Source: Hyphomicrobium sp. | GTDB taxonomy: Bacteria; Pseudomonadota; Alphaproteobacteria; Rhizobiales; Hyphomicrobiaceae | Assembly: GCA_030598645.1 (NCBI GenBank) | Contig: JAUVPN010000016.1 | Span: forward strand, 1-15,745 | DNA length: 15,745 nt | Direction of reading: 5' to 3' | Part shown: in pieces, positions 14,827 through 15,745 of the stretch | How positions within the stretch are numbered: the stretch's first letter is position 1 | How the letters are laid out: every line of letters begins with the position of its first letter | The notes under the pieces: generated by a model | What the model was told of the DNA's origin: nothing | Database searches by the model: none | The model's input: only the letters and a program-made list of their open reading frames with translations | Program-made: the position numbers and the translations under genes

Positions 14827-15280
14827 ACAGAGAGAAACCCATTTCGATGTCGGGCGCTAGGAGAACCAGCCGGAGCGTCTGACGTCCGATAATTGTAGGC
14901 CTTGCAGGTCAGCGGGGTCCGAAGCACACCACAGAATACACACGAGTGGCTTGACGTCGCTTCGAGGAATTGTGGGACTAGAGCAGCAGGGCACACGTCA
15001 CCATCCCGCCCGAAGATGCATATACGCGCACGTGTCTCCAAAAAACCAGCGCCATGATCAAGGAGACAGGACGTGCCGCGCTCTTAATCTCATGTGCGCT
15101 TTACCCGCGAAAGCAGACATGCCGCCCTTGGCGCGTTACGTCCGCTAAGTGCCAAAAGCGGACATTCGACCCTCGATTGCTGCTAATTGCTGGGTACCCT
15201 CTCATCCGCAGCTTCTGATACCTAAGCGTGTCGGCTCGATTAGTCCGTTTGAGCGCAGATGAAGACAGAGAGACAACAGC
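14827..15280. other. Intergenic region with dispersed repeats
   Basis: These 454 bp contain no gene I can support. The 3' half carries two palindromic repeat units (15093-15164). The last 100 bp should hold the promoter of the deacylase gene, but I see no strong element; GAGAGA before its ATG is a weak ribosome site. An open frame across the repeats encodes the phrase MCALPAKADM, which I recall as a recurrent artefact translation of this repeat family. Confidence 0.5.
15093..15164. repeat. Two units of a dispersed palindromic repeat
   Basis: Unit 1 (15093-15119) fits TGTCCGCTTT-n7-AAAGCGGACA with one change in each arm (G15096, A15115). Unit 2 (15138-15164) has exact arms GTCCGCT (15140-15146) and AGCGGAC (15157-15163) with a ten-base loop. 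The units are about 45 bp apart start to start. I recall such repeats as common between genes in Bradyrhizobium and related rhizobia. A twelve-base piece, AAAGCGGACATT, recurs at 2234-2245. Their function is unknown. Confidence 0.6.
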
Positions 15281-15745
15281 ATGAAGAAGCTTCTGGCGGC
15301 TGGATTGTTGGCAGCCACCTTAGTACTGCCGATTGGGATCGCACATGCTTCCGATTGCGACATCGCGATACTGAACGGCCGGGTCATGGACCCCGAGACC
15401 AATTTCGATGCCGTGAGTAATGTCTGCGTCAAAGACGGAAAGATTGCCAAAATCACAAGGGAAACAATAACCGGCAAGGAAACCATCAATGCAAAGGGCC
15501 ATGTGATCGCACCGGGTTTCATCGATACCCATCACCACAATGTGCTGACGCCCTTCGGCAGGAAGCTGGCACTTCGCGACGGTATCACGACCCCGCTGGA
15601 GATTGAGGGTGGCGTCATGCCGGTCGGCGATTGGTACAACAGCATGGAAGGCAAGTCGCAAACCAACTATGGCGCCACTTCCAGCGTGATGGGCGCCCGC
15701 GAAATGACTTTTAATCCGAAGTTCAAATCGGTCACCGGTGCATCG
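15281..15745 (+). CDS. N-acyl-D-amino-acid deacylase family amidohydrolase, exported (5' part only)
   Basis: The first 155 residues are present; the frame runs off the right edge. Residues 1-24 form a Sec signal peptide (MKKLLAAGLLAA start, likely cleavage near AHA-SD), so the enzyme should be periplasmic. After it come the beta-sandwich start CDIAILNGRVMDPET (26-40) and KDGKIAKIT (51-59), then APGFIDTHHH (77-86), whose His84 and His86 form the metal-binding HxH of the amidohydrolase superfamily. The order and phrasing match the D-aminoacylase / N-acyl-D-glutamate deacylase group, which removes acyl groups from N-acyl-D-amino acids; the full protein is usually about 500-570 residues. Much of the barrel, including the remaining ligands, lies outside the window, so activity and exact substrate cannot be judged. 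The ATG at 15281 is chosen because the signal peptide starts there. Confidence 0.85.
   Translation, partial: MKKLLAAGLLAATLVLPIGIAHASDCDIAILNGRVMDPETNFDAVSNVCVKDGKIAKITRETITGKETINAKGHVIAPGFIDTHHHNVLTPFGRKLALRDGITTPLEIEGGVMPVGDWYNSMEGKSQTNYGATSSVMGAREMTFNPKFKSVTGAS

Overview
The window looks like an accessory stretch of an alphaproteobacterial chromosome, most likely from the Bradyrhizobium/Mesorhizobium side of the order. This is inferred from moderately high GC, the gene families present (a long cyclase-ATPase-TPR protein, a Crp/Fnr regulator, an OmpP1/FadL porin, an N-acyl-D-amino-acid deacylase), and degenerate palindromic repeats of the TGTCCGCTTT/AAAGCGGACA kind that I recall as common between genes in that group. 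The species cannot be named from the sequence alone. Gene density is low: about 1.4 kb after the first gene, and several 350-450 bp gaps, hold no convincing gene, which suits a genomic island.

Layout: (1) 1-1311, minus strand: an EctB-type diaminobutyrate aminotransferase, cut by the left edge only at its C-terminus. (2) 1312-2701: gene-poor, with a cluster of GC-rich hairpins at 1811-1954, another hairpin at 2196-2217 and a repeat remnant. (3) 2702-3115, plus: a small exported protein followed by a strong hairpin. (4) 3409-4119, plus: a Crp/Fnr-family regulator that keeps key cyclic-nucleotide-binding residues. (5) 4544-5887, plus: an OmpP1/FadL outer-membrane transporter. (6) 9772-6251, minus: a likely three-gene operon of a four-helix membrane protein, an anchored M19 dipeptidase and a cytosolic FAD-linked sugar-lactone-oxidase-like enzyme. 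(7) 10135-13317, plus, divergent from that operon: a roughly 1,060-residue class III adenylate cyclase-AAA ATPase-TPR protein. (8) 13585-14826, plus: a patatin-like phospholipase. (9) 15281 to the right edge, plus: the start of an exported N-acyl-D-amino-acid deacylase, preceded by two palindromic repeat units.

Possible links between genes: the Crp-like regulator and the cyclase could form a local cyclic-nucleotide circuit, and a 9-of-10 match to the E. coli CRP site lies upstream of the small exported protein. FadL porin and patatin both concern lipids. The M19 dipeptidase and the D-aminoacylase both belong to families that act on D-amino-acid-containing substrates. These links are inference. 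The least familiar items are the hairpin cluster at 1811-1954 and the 4TM/M19/FAD-oxidase operon. No CRISPR array, tRNA, rRNA, intact insertion sequence or phage module was found.
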